64,000 bases of DNA from assembly GCF_029589055.1 (NCBI RefSeq), contig NZ_JARQZP010000003.1:1736001-1800000 (forward strand), read 5' to 3'. A model generated the notes under the pieces. It ran no database searches, had not been told where the DNA came from, and worked only from the letters and a program-made list of their open reading frames with translations. Source of the DNA: Vibrio hannami (GTDB lineage: Bacteria > Pseudomonadota > Gammaproteobacteria > Enterobacterales > Vibrionaceae). The translations under genes and the position numbers were made by a program. Position 1 is the stretch's first letter. The number at the start of each line of letters is the position of its first letter. Of this stretch, positions 1 through 8,020 are shown piece by piece.

Positions 1-900
1 CACGACTACGGTTTCGGCCGTTGGGTAAACGTAGAGCCTAAGTTCGGTGGCCGCTACATTCCTGAGAACAAGTCTTACTGTAAGCAGACAGTTGCCCACA
101 ACACAGTAACAATTGATCAGAAAACCCAGAACAACTTCGATACTGCAACGGCAGAATCTCGATTTGGCCAGAAGCATTTCTTTGTCGCTGGCGATGAAAA
201 GCTACAGGGTATGAGCGCGACTATTGAAGAGTACTATGAAGGTACTAAGATGCAGCGCAGCGTAATTCTTGCTGACCTTGAAGGGTTCGAGAAACCACTG
301 GTTATCGACGTATACCGTATCGAAGCGGACAAAGAACATAGCTACGATCTACCTGTTCATTACAAAGGTCAGATTATCCGTACCGACTTTGACTACCAAA
401 TCGAAAGTAAGCTAGCGCCAATGGGTGATAACTTTGGCTACCAGCACCTGTGGAACCTTGGTTCAGGTGAAGTAGAAGGAAGCTCGCTGGTTAGCTGGCT
501 GCACGATTCTAGTTACTATTCATTAGTGACCAGTGCAACTAAGGAATCAAAAGTGTTCTTTACTCGCACAGGTGCCAATGATCCAGACTTTAACCTAAGA
601 AACGAACCAGCGCTGATTTTGCGCCAGTCTGGCAAGGATCACGTGTTCGCTTCAGTACTAGAAACACACGGATACTTCAATGAGTCTATTGAAGCGTCTG
701 TTGGTGCTCGTGGCCTGGTTAAGAAAACCGAAGTTATCGGACATAACGAAACAGGTACGGTAGTCGCAATTCATTTGGAAAGTGGCAAAACTTACAAGGT
801 TGCCATCTCTAATCTTGAAGAATCTGCACAAAATGAGAGCCACGAAGTCTCGTTTGGTGAAGATAAATACGAATGGTCGGGACCATTCGCGATACTTTGA
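1..900 (+). CDS. Oligo-alginate lyase, PL17 family (C-terminal part)
   Basis: The frame is open from base 1 without a start codon, so the gene begins outside the window; 299 residues are visible. The segment HNTVTID (visible residues 33-39), an upstream HDYGFGRW stretch and the long beta-rich remainder match the heparinase II/III-like C-terminal domain of PL17 exo-type oligoalginate lyases. These enzymes release unsaturated uronate from alginate oligomers by beta-elimination. The catalytic alpha/alpha barrel lies upstream and is not visible. A strong terminator follows 23 bases after the stop, so this is the last gene of its transcript. The family call rests on motif recognition, and a related heparinase-like lyase is the main alternative. 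With the porins downstream it suggests an alga-polysaccharide utilisation locus to the left. Confidence 0.8.
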   Translation, partial: HDYGFGRWVNVEPKFGGRYIPENKSYCKQTVAHNTVTIDQKTQNNFDTATAESRFGQKHFFVAGDEKLQGMSATIEEYYEGTKMQRSVILADLEGFEKPLVIDVYRIEADKEHSYDLPVHYKGQIIRTDFDYQIESKLAPMGDNFGYQHLWNLGSGEVEGSSLVSWLHDSSYYSLVTSATKESKVFFTRTGANDPDFNLRNEPALILRQSGKDHVFASVLETHGYFNESIEASVGARGLVKKTEVIGHNETGTVVAIHLESGKTYKVAISNLEESAQNESHEVSFGEDKYEWSGPFAIL

Positions 901-922
901 TTGTTGTAGTTGTATTAAATTT

Positions 923-952
923 GGCCGGTGAATATTACCGGCCTTTTTTTTT
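923..952 (+). terminator. Rho-independent terminator of the lyase gene
   Basis: Stem GGCCGGT / ACCGGCC (923-929 and 937-943) with a 7-base loop, followed by a run of T residues to about 952. Confidence 0.9.
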
Positions 953-1247
953 CTGTACTTACTGATAGCTGTGGTGAATTTCTAGTCTCTATTTATATGG
1001 GGACTGTGGATTTATTTTTACATTAAGTTCATACCATTATTCCACTCATTAATATCTTTTCTTCATTTTCTTATCATTAATCAGTATTGATGCGATCTAA
1101 CTCTGCTTTCGTCAAAAATGACTGCTAAATATCATTTTTAGTGAAACTTTTTCGAAAATGATGCTAAATTATATCCGCGGTTTCATTCCGTGCTTTTAGG
1201 TAAGTATTGAAATTTAAATAAGACAAAAATAAGTCAGAGAAATAAAC
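953..1247. other. Intergenic region before the first porin
   Basis: AT-rich promoter region with no supported gene. An inverted repeat ATCATTTT / AAAATGAT with a 16-base spacer lies about 1131-1165, and an AGAGAAATA purine stretch sits just before the porin start. No named operator can be assigned. Confidence 0.4.
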
Positions 1248-2345
1248 ATGAATAAGAAGTTCCTAACTGTTGCTATTTTCGGCGCTTTGTACACAACATC
1301 TTCTGTAGCAGCAACGCTATACTCGAACGAAGGCACTACTCTATCTGTAGGCGGTCATATGTCTGTTGCACTAGATAGCCACGGTGGCAACAGCGCAAAT
1401 GGCACAAACGCAAATACTGACACTGAAAATGAAGTGGGTATTTCTAGCCCTTCTCCACGTATCAACATCACTGGTATTCATGAGCTAGGCAATGGTTACA
1501 CTGTAGACGCTCGCGGTGAGTGGGCTACAAACATGCTTAACGGCGGTGAGAACGCATTTACTACTCGTCTTGGCTATCTTGGTATCTCTCATGAAGATCA
1601 CGGCCGTCTTGTTATCGGTACTCAGTGGGCACCATACTACAATGTGGCTGGTGTAGCAGATATGCCAATCTCGTTTGCCAACGACTTTATTTACAATAAC
1701 CACGGTAACCTAGGCACAGGTCGTGGTAACGATATGGTGAGCTACCGTAACAGCTTTGATTTCAACGACACGATGTCTGTAGACCTTGGTGTTGCATGGC
1801 AGGGTAAAAATATCTCCACGAACAGCACTACTAGTAGCGTGAGCGCTGTATACGATGATCGCGCTCAGGTTGCTCTTACTCTGAATGTTGCTAATTTTGC
1901 TCTTGGTTACGCATACAACGGAGGTGACTTCACTTTCACTCCTGGTGCAAGCACAAAAGATAAAGCAAAATCTAACCTTGTAAGTGCTAAATACGGCACG
2001 TACGGTGAAGGTCTTTACGCTGCAGCGGTATACGCGAAGAACGAAAACATGAACAACTACAAGAAAGGTGATCTAGTTAACTCTGAAGCACTTGCTAAAG
2101 AGTCAACAGCAACTGAATTTGTTGTAGCTTACGCATTTAGCAACAGCCTAAACCTAAGCGCTAACTACGAGCGCGTAGAAGATGACAAGCTAAACGATAC
2201 CATCCGTAAAGAGTCTGCAATTCAGGCTGAATACAAGTTTACTCCTAAGTTTGTTGGCTTCTCTGGTTACCAGTTCGATCTAAACGATAAGAAAGGCCGC
2301 AAGAAAGACGACATGTGGAAACTTGGTGTTCGTTACTACCTATAA
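1248..2345 (+). CDS. Gram-negative outer-membrane porin (copy 1)
   Basis: 365 residues. The N-terminus MNKKFLTVAIFGALYTTSSVA followed by ATLYSNEG is a typical signal peptide with cleavage after SVA. The mature part alternates short polar turns with amphipathic strands, as in general 16-strand diffusion porins such as OmpU and OmpC. It ends in VRYYL: the penultimate aromatic residues are there, but the last residue is Leu instead of the usual Phe. It is followed by a near-identical-style paralogue, and each copy has its own terminator and upstream gap, so the two are probably expressed separately. The lyase upstream suggests oligosaccharide uptake, but that is inference. Substrate cannot be read from the sequence. 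Confidence 0.85.
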   Translation: MNKKFLTVAIFGALYTTSSVAATLYSNEGTTLSVGGHMSVALDSHGGNSANGTNANTDTENEVGISSPSPRINITGIHELGNGYTVDARGEWATNMLNGGENAFTTRLGYLGISHEDHGRLVIGTQWAPYYNVAGVADMPISFANDFIYNNHGNLGTGRGNDMVSYRNSFDFNDTMSVDLGVAWQGKNISTNSTTSSVSAVYDDRAQVALTLNVANFALGYAYNGGDFTFTPGASTKDKAKSNLVSAKYGTYGEGLYAAAVYAKNENMNNYKKGDLVNSEALAKESTATEFVVAYAFSNSLNLSANYERVEDDKLNDTIRKESAIQAEYKFTPKFVGFSGYQFDLNDKKGRKKDDMWKLGVRYYL

Positions 2346-2367
2346 TTAACACTTATAATTCACGCCA

Positions 2368-2410
2368 AATAAATCCTTTCCTCTCTGCCCGGTAGAGGGG
2401 AGGATTTATT
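2368..2410 (+). terminator. Terminator after porin 1
   Basis: Long hairpin AATAAATCC...GGATTTATT extending through CCTCT/AGAGG around loop CTGCCCGGT, with wobble pairs between. It is symmetrical enough to act in both directions. Confidence 0.75.
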
Positions 2411-2744
2411 ATCCAAAACACCCATTTACGAAATTATATTTTTAGGTAATCTTAGTTTAATATTTTATACGAATGTCAATATGCGAATTATATAATATTT
2501 GATTGAGATTTAACCGCATTAGAAAAGCGCTATTACATTACCGAAAAGGCATTTCATCCCTTTGTTTACAAGGGCTCGTTATAGCGAGATCTTCTGTCCA
2601 AGTAATTAATATTGATTGTTTATCTATTAAGATCAGGAAACTTTCTCTTATTTTAATGGTAACTTATCGCCTGTCTTTTATCCCGCTTATATTTGGATAT
2701 ATTTGACGCAAGTAACATATAAAATATAAATCAGAGAAGTAAAA
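2411..2744. other. Intergenic region between the porins
   Basis: AT-rich leader of the second porin. A 67-codon open frame at 2503-2706 has no ribosome-binding site and no protein-like composition. A purine stretch (AGAGAAGTAAAA) precedes the porin start at 2745. Nothing else stands out. Confidence 0.4.
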
Positions 2745-3827
2745 ATGAATAAGAAATTATTAACAGTTGCTGTTTTGGGCGCTTTATACACAACATCTTC
2801 GGTAGCAGCTACTTTATACGCAAATGAAGGCACTACTCTATCTGTAGGTGGTCACATGTCTGTAGCACTAGACAGCCACGGCGGTAAAAGTGCAGACGGC
2901 ACAAATGCAACTACAGATACAGACAATGAAGTAGGTATCTCTAGCGTTTCTCCTCGTATCAACATCAATGGTACACACGAAATCGGTCACGGCTACACTG
3001 TAGATGCACGTGGTGAATGGGCGATGAACATGCTAGATGGTGGTGACAATGCATTCACTACTCGTCTTGGTTACATCGGCATCACCCATGAAGACAATGG
3101 CCGTTTGGTTGTTGGTACTCAGTGGGCTCCTTACTACGATGTGGCAGGTGTTGCAGATATGCCAATCGCTTTTGCTAACGATTACATCTACGATAACCAC
3201 GGCAACCTTGGTACTGGTCGTGGTAACGATATGGTGAGCTACCGTAACGGTGTTGCGTTTAACGAAACAGTTTCAATAGATCTTGGTGTTGCTTGGCAGG
3301 GAAAAAATATTGCTACCAATGAAGATGATAGCGAATTTGTCGAAACAGCTTACGGTGACCGAGCTCAAGTTGCCCTTACTCTAAATGTTGCTGATTTTGC
3401 TCTTGGTTATGCATACAACGGTGGTGATGTAACTACTGTGGCAACTGAAGTAAAAGACAAAGCAAAATCTAACATCGTAAGTGCTAAGTACGGTTCATAT
3501 GGCCAAGAAGGTCTTTACGTTGCTGCGACTTATGCAAAGAACAACTACATGAACACTGGCTGGGATGGCACTGCTGCAGAAAAATCAACTGCGAGTGAAC
3601 TCCTTGTAGCTTACGCTCTGGGTAATGGTTTGAACCTAAGTGCTAACTACGAAGGCGTAGAAGACGATACAGCAGATAAAACAACTCGCAGAGAGTCTGC
3701 TATCCAGGCTGAGTACAACTTCACAGATCAGTTTGTAGGTTTCTCTGGCTACCAGTTTGATCTAAACGATCAAGACGGTCGTAAGAAAGATGACAAGTGG
3801 ATGATTGGTGCTCGTTACTACCTATAA
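2745..3827 (+). CDS. Gram-negative outer-membrane porin (copy 2)
   Basis: 360 residues, a paralogue of the gene just upstream: nearly the same signal peptide (ending SVAATLYANEG), the same strand pattern and the same ARYYL end with terminal Leu. The copies differ most in surface-loop regions, for example around residues 185-230 and 260-285, as expected when duplicated porins diverge in outer loops. Copy 1 has a longer loop containing NSTTSS, whereas copy 2 has an acidic EDDSEFVE loop. Its own upstream gap and downstream terminator indicate a separate transcript. Specificity is unknown. Confidence 0.85.
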   Translation: MNKKLLTVAVLGALYTTSSVAATLYANEGTTLSVGGHMSVALDSHGGKSADGTNATTDTDNEVGISSVSPRININGTHEIGHGYTVDARGEWAMNMLDGGDNAFTTRLGYIGITHEDNGRLVVGTQWAPYYDVAGVADMPIAFANDYIYDNHGNLGTGRGNDMVSYRNGVAFNETVSIDLGVAWQGKNIATNEDDSEFVETAYGDRAQVALTLNVADFALGYAYNGGDVTTVATEVKDKAKSNIVSAKYGSYGQEGLYVAATYAKNNYMNTGWDGTAAEKSTASELLVAYALGNGLNLSANYEGVEDDTADKTTRRESAIQAEYNFTDQFVGFSGYQFDLNDQDGRKKDDKWMIGARYYL

Positions 3828-3862
3828 TAGGTAATCCACTACCTTATATAAGTCTTTTAAAG

Positions 3863-3897
3863 CCCCCTCACTTGCCCGGTTGAGGGGGTTTTTGTTT
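3863..3897 (+). terminator. Terminator after porin 2
   Basis: Stem CCCCCTCA / TGAGGGGG (3863-3870 and 3881-3888) followed by TTTTTGTTT. Confidence 0.9.
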
Positions 3898-3921
3898 GTA
3901 GCTTGGTTATCCCGGTTCCGG

Positions 3922-5754
3922 TTACTCAGCTATAAAACCACCCGTTTGGTGCGCCCATAGTTGGGCATAGATACCATCACCCTTAATCAGTTCCTGATGA
4001 GTGCCTTGCTCAACGATTTGTCCTTTATCTAGAACAATCAGCCTGTCCATTGCTGCTATGGTTGAAAGGCGGTGTGCGATAGCAATTACGGTTTTTCCTT
4101 CCATTAGCTTGTATAAGCTCTCCTGAATGGCAGCTTCAACTTCTGAATCCAGTGCAGATGTTGCTTCATCCAGAATCAAAAGCGGTGCGTTTTTCAATAG
4201 AACACGCGATATAGCGATACGCTGACGTTGACCACCCGAAAGTTTTACGCCACGTTCACCAACCTGAGCGTCGTAGCCTTTATTGCCGTGCGGGTCAGTC
4301 AGTGTTGCGATAAACTCATCCGCTTGTGCTTGTTTGGTTGCATTAAACAACTCTTCGTCCGTCGCATCTGGCTTACCGTAAAGGATGTTCTCCTTGATTG
4401 AACGATGAAGTAGGGAAGTATCCTGAGTCACCATACCAATCTTACTGCGCAGTGAGTCCTGGGTGACATCGGAAATTACCTGTCCATCGATCTTTATCTT
4501 GCCACTTTCTACATCATGGAAGCGAAGAAGAAGGTTTACCAGAGTCGATTTACCAGCACCGGAACGGCCAACAAGGCCAACCTTCTCTCCTGGCTTGATA
4601 TTCAGGTTTAGGTTATTGATAACTCCTTTGTCTTTTTCACCATAGTGGAAGCTAACATCGTCAAACTCGATGCCTCCCTGTTCAACAACCAGTGGTTTAG
4701 CGTCTTTTTTATCGGTGATATCGACAGGTTTTGCAAGTGTCGACATACCATCTACAACAGTGCCCATATTTTCAAATAGCGAACCTACTTCCCACATGAT
4801 CCACATCGACATACCGTTGATACGTAGCGCAAGGCTTACCGCGATAGCGATAGCACCAATCGTGATGGCACTTTCCATCCAGAGATAAATCGAGATTGCC
4901 GCGACGGAGAAGACCAGTAAATAGTTAGCGATTTCAACGCTAATGTTAAAGCCTGTTACCAATCGCATCTGGCGATAAACGGTATCTAAAAATCCTTCCA
5001 TTCCTTCTTCGGCATATTCGGTTTCACGTTTACTGTGAGAGAAAAGCTTCACTGTCGAAATGTTGGTGTAACTATCGACAATACGGCCTGTCATCATCGA
5101 ACGGGCTTCTGCTTGCTCAGATGAAACATTCTTTAGCTTAGGTACAAAATAGACTTGAACACCGATATAAATCGCCAGCCATACCAGCATTGGTATCATC
5201 AATCGCCAGTCGGCCTGGGCCAGCATGACGATGATTGAAGTAAAGTAAACACTCACATACACGAATACATCAAGTAGCTTCATCACGGATTCACGAACCG
5301 CTAAAGAGGTTTGCATTACCTTAGTTGCAATGCGGCCGGCGAAGTCATCCTGATAGAACGAAAGGCTCTGCTTTAAAAGGTAGCGGTGCGCTAACCAACG
5401 AATAGACATTGGGTAGTTGCCCAGTAATGTCTGGTGGATAGTTAGCGAGTAAATAGTGATAAGCAGAGGCATAACAACAAGTAACAACCCGCCCATTAGC
5501 CAAAGTGTGTCGCCGTTTTCTTCCATGAAGGTCTCTGGGTTGCTGGACGATAGCCAGTCGACTAATTGCCCCATAAAGCCAAATAGCGAGACCTCGATAA
5601 TAGCGACAATCGTACTGAGTGATGCCATCACCAGAAGTGGGATTTCAAATCCGCGAGTATAATGACGACAAAAGGCAATTATCCCTTTTGGTGGTTGCGT
5701 AGGTTCCTCATCTGGGAATGCTTTAGTAAAGCTTTCAAATAACTTAAATAACAT
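3922..5754 (-). CDS. ABC exporter half-transporter (fused membrane and ATPase domains)
   Basis: 610 residues. Residues about 1-330 form an exporter-type membrane domain with roughly six helices. Residues about 365-600 form the ATPase domain: Walker A GRSGAGKST, signature LSGGQRQRIAI, Walker B LLILDEATSALD and switch histidine in AHRLST. This is the MsbA/multidrug-exporter architecture, which works as a dimer moving hydrophobic compounds or lipids outward with ATP. No peptidase domain and no secretion partners are next to it, so bacteriocin export is unlikely. It points away from the citrulline gene and toward the porin. The substrate cannot be inferred. Confidence 0.9.
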   Translation of the reverse strand: MLFKLFESFTKAFPDEEPTQPPKGIIAFCRHYTRGFEIPLLVMASLSTIVAIIEVSLFGFMGQLVDWLSSSNPETFMEENGDTLWLMGGLLLVVMPLLITIYSLTIHQTLLGNYPMSIRWLAHRYLLKQSLSFYQDDFAGRIATKVMQTSLAVRESVMKLLDVFVYVSVYFTSIIVMLAQADWRLMIPMLVWLAIYIGVQVYFVPKLKNVSSEQAEARSMMTGRIVDSYTNISTVKLFSHSKRETEYAEEGMEGFLDTVYRQMRLVTGFNISVEIANYLLVFSVAAISIYLWMESAITIGAIAIAVSLALRINGMSMWIMWEVGSLFENMGTVVDGMSTLAKPVDITDKKDAKPLVVEQGGIEFDDVSFHYGEKDKGVINNLNLNIKPGEKVGLVGRSGAGKSTLVNLLLRFHDVESGKIKIDGQVISDVTQDSLRSKIGMVTQDTSLLHRSIKENILYGKPDATDEELFNATKQAQADEFIATLTDPHGNKGYDAQVGERGVKLSGGQRQRIAISRVLLKNAPLLILDEATSALDSEVEAAIQESLYKLMEGKTVIAIAHRLSTIAAMDRLIVLDKGQIVEQGTHQELIKGDGIYAQLWAHQTGGFIAE

Positions 5755-5904
5755 AATCGATCCTGACGTTTATTATTGTTTTTATGGCTTAGTATTTAGC
5801 CGAGATTTATGAAAATTGGATGGGGAGTTCAATCTTTAAACACTATCTCAAACCCCCAAAAAAAGACATAGCTCAGAGAAATAAAATAATCATTCATAAT
5901 TGAC

Positions 5905-5918
5905 TGAATTTAAATTCA
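5905..5918. promoter_or_regulatory. Possible ArgR box
   Basis: TGAATTTAAATTCA is a perfect 14-bp palindrome matching the core ArgR consensus TGAATNNNNATTCA. It lies about 245 bases before a CtlX-like citrulline hydrolase, whose job fits arginine control, and about 150 bases before the ABC exporter start. Binding is inference. Confidence 0.5.
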
Positions 5919-6096
5919 TCATTTATACGCAAAACTATCGGAATTAGGGGGTTGAGAAGTTAGAGTATTTGTAGTTATTGACTAATTATCCAGCCTCCTT
6001 ACCTGCGGAAATCATCAGGCACCATCTCTTTTCACGGTTTTTCCCTTTCGTTGCAGCAAAAACGCAAAGATTCTGTGCGAGATTGTAAGCAATTTC

Positions 6097-6115
6097 AGTG
6101 AAATGTGATTTCACT
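6097..6115. promoter_or_regulatory. Palindromic operator candidate before ctlX
   Basis: AGTGAAAT GTG ATTTCACT is a perfect inverted repeat 45 bases before the citrulline hydrolase start. A TATAAAT stretch just downstream (6117-6123) could be the -10 box, so a bound protein could block or aid the polymerase. The cognate regulator is not in the window. Confidence 0.45.
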
Positions 6116-6160
6116 CTATAAATACAATTTTCTCAACAATCATTGATAGGATGAATTGAG

Positions 6161-7150
6161 ATGAGTTTTACTAATTTTAGTGATTTGGCTACTCAGCGAG
6201 AAGGATTACTTACTGAACGCTCGATCCACAATGCAGATTGCGTTGTTATGGTGCCACCAAAAGAGTTTTGTTATAACGCCGAAACGGCAGTCGATAACGA
6301 GTTCATGCATAAGGTTGATCTCACCAGTGAACAGGTTCGCGCTAAAGCGATGAATGAATTTCACGCTATGGTTGCCGGTTTGCAACTCGAAGGTGTTCAG
6401 GTTATTGAGTTCGATTATCCACCAGGAGACATAGAAACACCGGATGCGGTTTTTCCAAATAATTGGTTTAGCACAACGTTGCAAGGGGATCTGTATGTGT
6501 TCCCGATGGCTTGCGATAACCGTCAGGAAGAAGTTCGCTCAGACGATCTTATCAGCGCGTTAAACGCTTCTGGCAGACGGGTTGTGGCTCAGGATTCACT
6601 GGTTGGTTATGCCAAACAAAATGCGTTTCTGGAAAGTACAGGTGTAATGGTAAAAGACCATGTGAATAAAACGATTTACGCTGCGCTCTCACAACGTTGT
6701 GACAGAGAAGTGCTCGAGGACTACGCAAGTCGAATAGGGTATAGAGTGATCTCATTTCAGACGGTATTGCCCTCAGGGCAGCCGATTTACCATACCAATG
6801 TGATGATGGCGATCGGAGAAGAGTTTTGCGTAATTTGCGATGAAGTAATTCCAGAGTTTGAACGTCGTTATGTAGTAAAAGAGCTGGCAAAAACCAAGCA
6901 GGTCATATCCATATCTCTGGAACAGATGAATCAGTTCTGTGGCAACATTGTTCAGCTAGAAAACTGCAGAAGCGACAAAGTAATAGCAATGTCTCGGTCG
7001 GCGTTTGATGCGTTCACACCTGCCCAAAGAAACCAGCTATCTGTTCATGGTAAGTTGCTTCCATTTAATGTCTCAACCATTGAAAGTATCGGCGGTGGTT
7101 CGGTGAGATGTATGCTAGGAGAAGTGTTTTTGCCGAACAAAATCAAATAA
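6161..7150 (+). CDS. ctlX: Citrulline-utilisation hydrolase, CtlX-like (amidinotransferase fold)
   Basis: 329 residues of the guanidino-group-modifying (amidinotransferase/arginine deiminase) superfamily. Visible blocks are VVMVPP near residue 28, DAVFPNNWFST near 92-102, LESTG near 153, YHTNVMM near 211 and a C-terminal GGGSVRCML. That C-terminal block carries the catalytic-type Cys and the HTN block the His of this fold. CtlX-type proteins were proposed to hydrolyse citrulline to ornithine, so the likely role is arginine/citrulline catabolism in the cytoplasm. It stands alone, preceded by a palindromic operator candidate and an ArgR-like box. Dimethylarginine hydrolase-like activity is an alternative within the same superfamily. 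Confidence 0.75.
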   Translation: MSFTNFSDLATQREGLLTERSIHNADCVVMVPPKEFCYNAETAVDNEFMHKVDLTSEQVRAKAMNEFHAMVAGLQLEGVQVIEFDYPPGDIETPDAVFPNNWFSTTLQGDLYVFPMACDNRQEEVRSDDLISALNASGRRVVAQDSLVGYAKQNAFLESTGVMVKDHVNKTIYAALSQRCDREVLEDYASRIGYRVISFQTVLPSGQPIYHTNVMMAIGEEFCVICDEVIPEFERRYVVKELAKTKQVISISLEQMNQFCGNIVQLENCRSDKVIAMSRSAFDAFTPAQRNQLSVHGKLLPFNVSTIESIGGGSVRCMLGEVFLPNKIK

Positions 7151-7213
7151 ATATTATTGAGTTACAGCATCTGCAACAGGGAGTGATACACTTTTCCTAG
7201 TCATGGATTGATT

Positions 7214-7894
7214 ATGGTACGTGCTATGTTTTCTAAAATCTCTGTTGCGGTGCAAGCGTTGTTAACGGTTTCACTCTTTTATCTCGGTTATACTATCCAC
7301 TCCTTTACTTCGGCTGTAATAACAGTTGTCGATACCTACCCTCAGTTAATCGAAGATGTAAACCAAACCACGGAGAAACTGGAAGTTGATCAGTGGCTGG
7401 AAGTGGCACGAACAGTCGAAGAATTGTTACCAAAAGTTATTGTCTTGGCCGAAGAGTTAGATGGAACTATTTCTGATATCAATAAAACCGTTGCGTCGGT
7501 AGATAGTAAAATCCCACAGATTCTGGATGAAGTCCGGGTTGTGCGTAGTGAGACTATTCCATCTGTTTTAAAAACAACTGACACGCTAACCAAAGAAGCT
7601 ATTCCTGAGACACTATCAGAACTTAAAAGCTATCGACAGGACGTTATCCCACCTTTGCTAACTGAAGCAAATGGTTATCGACAGGGTACAATTCCTGCGA
7701 TCATTTCTGAGTCAGAGGCTTTGAGAGAACAGGTGCCAGAATTACTAGCAAAAGCAGATAACCTTGTTGAAAAGTCGAAAGAAATTAGCCAAAGAGCTAC
7801 CCAAGGTGCGATAGAAGGGGTCATCCTATCCCCGGTAAATATCCTTAGGGATGCCAAAGATCGGATAACGGATCAGGGGGTAGAACCACAGTAA
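7214..7894 (+). CDS. Inner-membrane-anchored periplasmic repeat protein, unknown function
   Basis: 226 residues from the ATG at 7214, chosen because GGA lies 6 bases upstream; an in-frame TTG at 7208 is the alternative. An N-terminal hydrophobic helix (about residues 8-35) anchors or exports it. The remainder is strongly helical and polar. Between about residues 100 and 185 it carries degenerate units of 12-16 residues built on IPxxLxExxxxR, for example ETIPSVLKTTDTL, EAIPETLSELKSYR, DVIPPLLTEANGYR and GTIPAIISESEALR. This resembles long coiled-coil periplasmic proteins. I do not recognise a family. An MCP lies 126 bases downstream, but a functional link is not shown. Confidence 0.7.
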   Translation: MVRAMFSKISVAVQALLTVSLFYLGYTIHSFTSAVITVVDTYPQLIEDVNQTTEKLEVDQWLEVARTVEELLPKVIVLAEELDGTISDINKTVASVDSKIPQILDEVRVVRSETIPSVLKTTDTLTKEAIPETLSELKSYRQDVIPPLLTEANGYRQGTIPAIISESEALREQVPELLAKADNLVEKSKEISQRATQGAIEGVILSPVNILRDAKDRITDQGVEPQ

Positions 7895-7929
7895 CCTTAG
7901 CTTACAAATCCAGTTCTCTAACTGATAAG

Positions 7930-7942
7930 CGCAAACGTTATC
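7930..7942. promoter_or_regulatory. PurR/LacI-type operator candidate
   Basis: CGCAAACGTTATC matches the PurR consensus core CGCAAACGTTTTC with one mismatch, and sits inside a wider inverted repeat TGATAA...GTTATCA. It lies about 80 bases before the MCP start at 8021. A purine or LacI-family regulator could bind; no such gene is in the window. Confidence 0.35.
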
Positions 7943-8020
7943 ATGAGCTTCTTCGTTATTAATAACTAAATCTGTTGCAAATAGTTGTGCTGATTACAAA
8001 ATAGAAGCTAAGGTAATCTC

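Larger units (their letters stand above)
5755..6160. other. Divergent promoter region, ABC exporter / ctlX
   Basis: 406 bases between divergent genes. Besides the ArgR-like box and the palindrome near 6100 there is no supported gene. The start codon at 6161 has a short purine sequence (AGGATGAATTGAG) before it. Confidence 0.4.

Noticed and set aside
2503..2706. 67-codon open frame between the porins
   Set aside because: No ribosome site, AT-driven composition, and it lies in the leader of the second porin.
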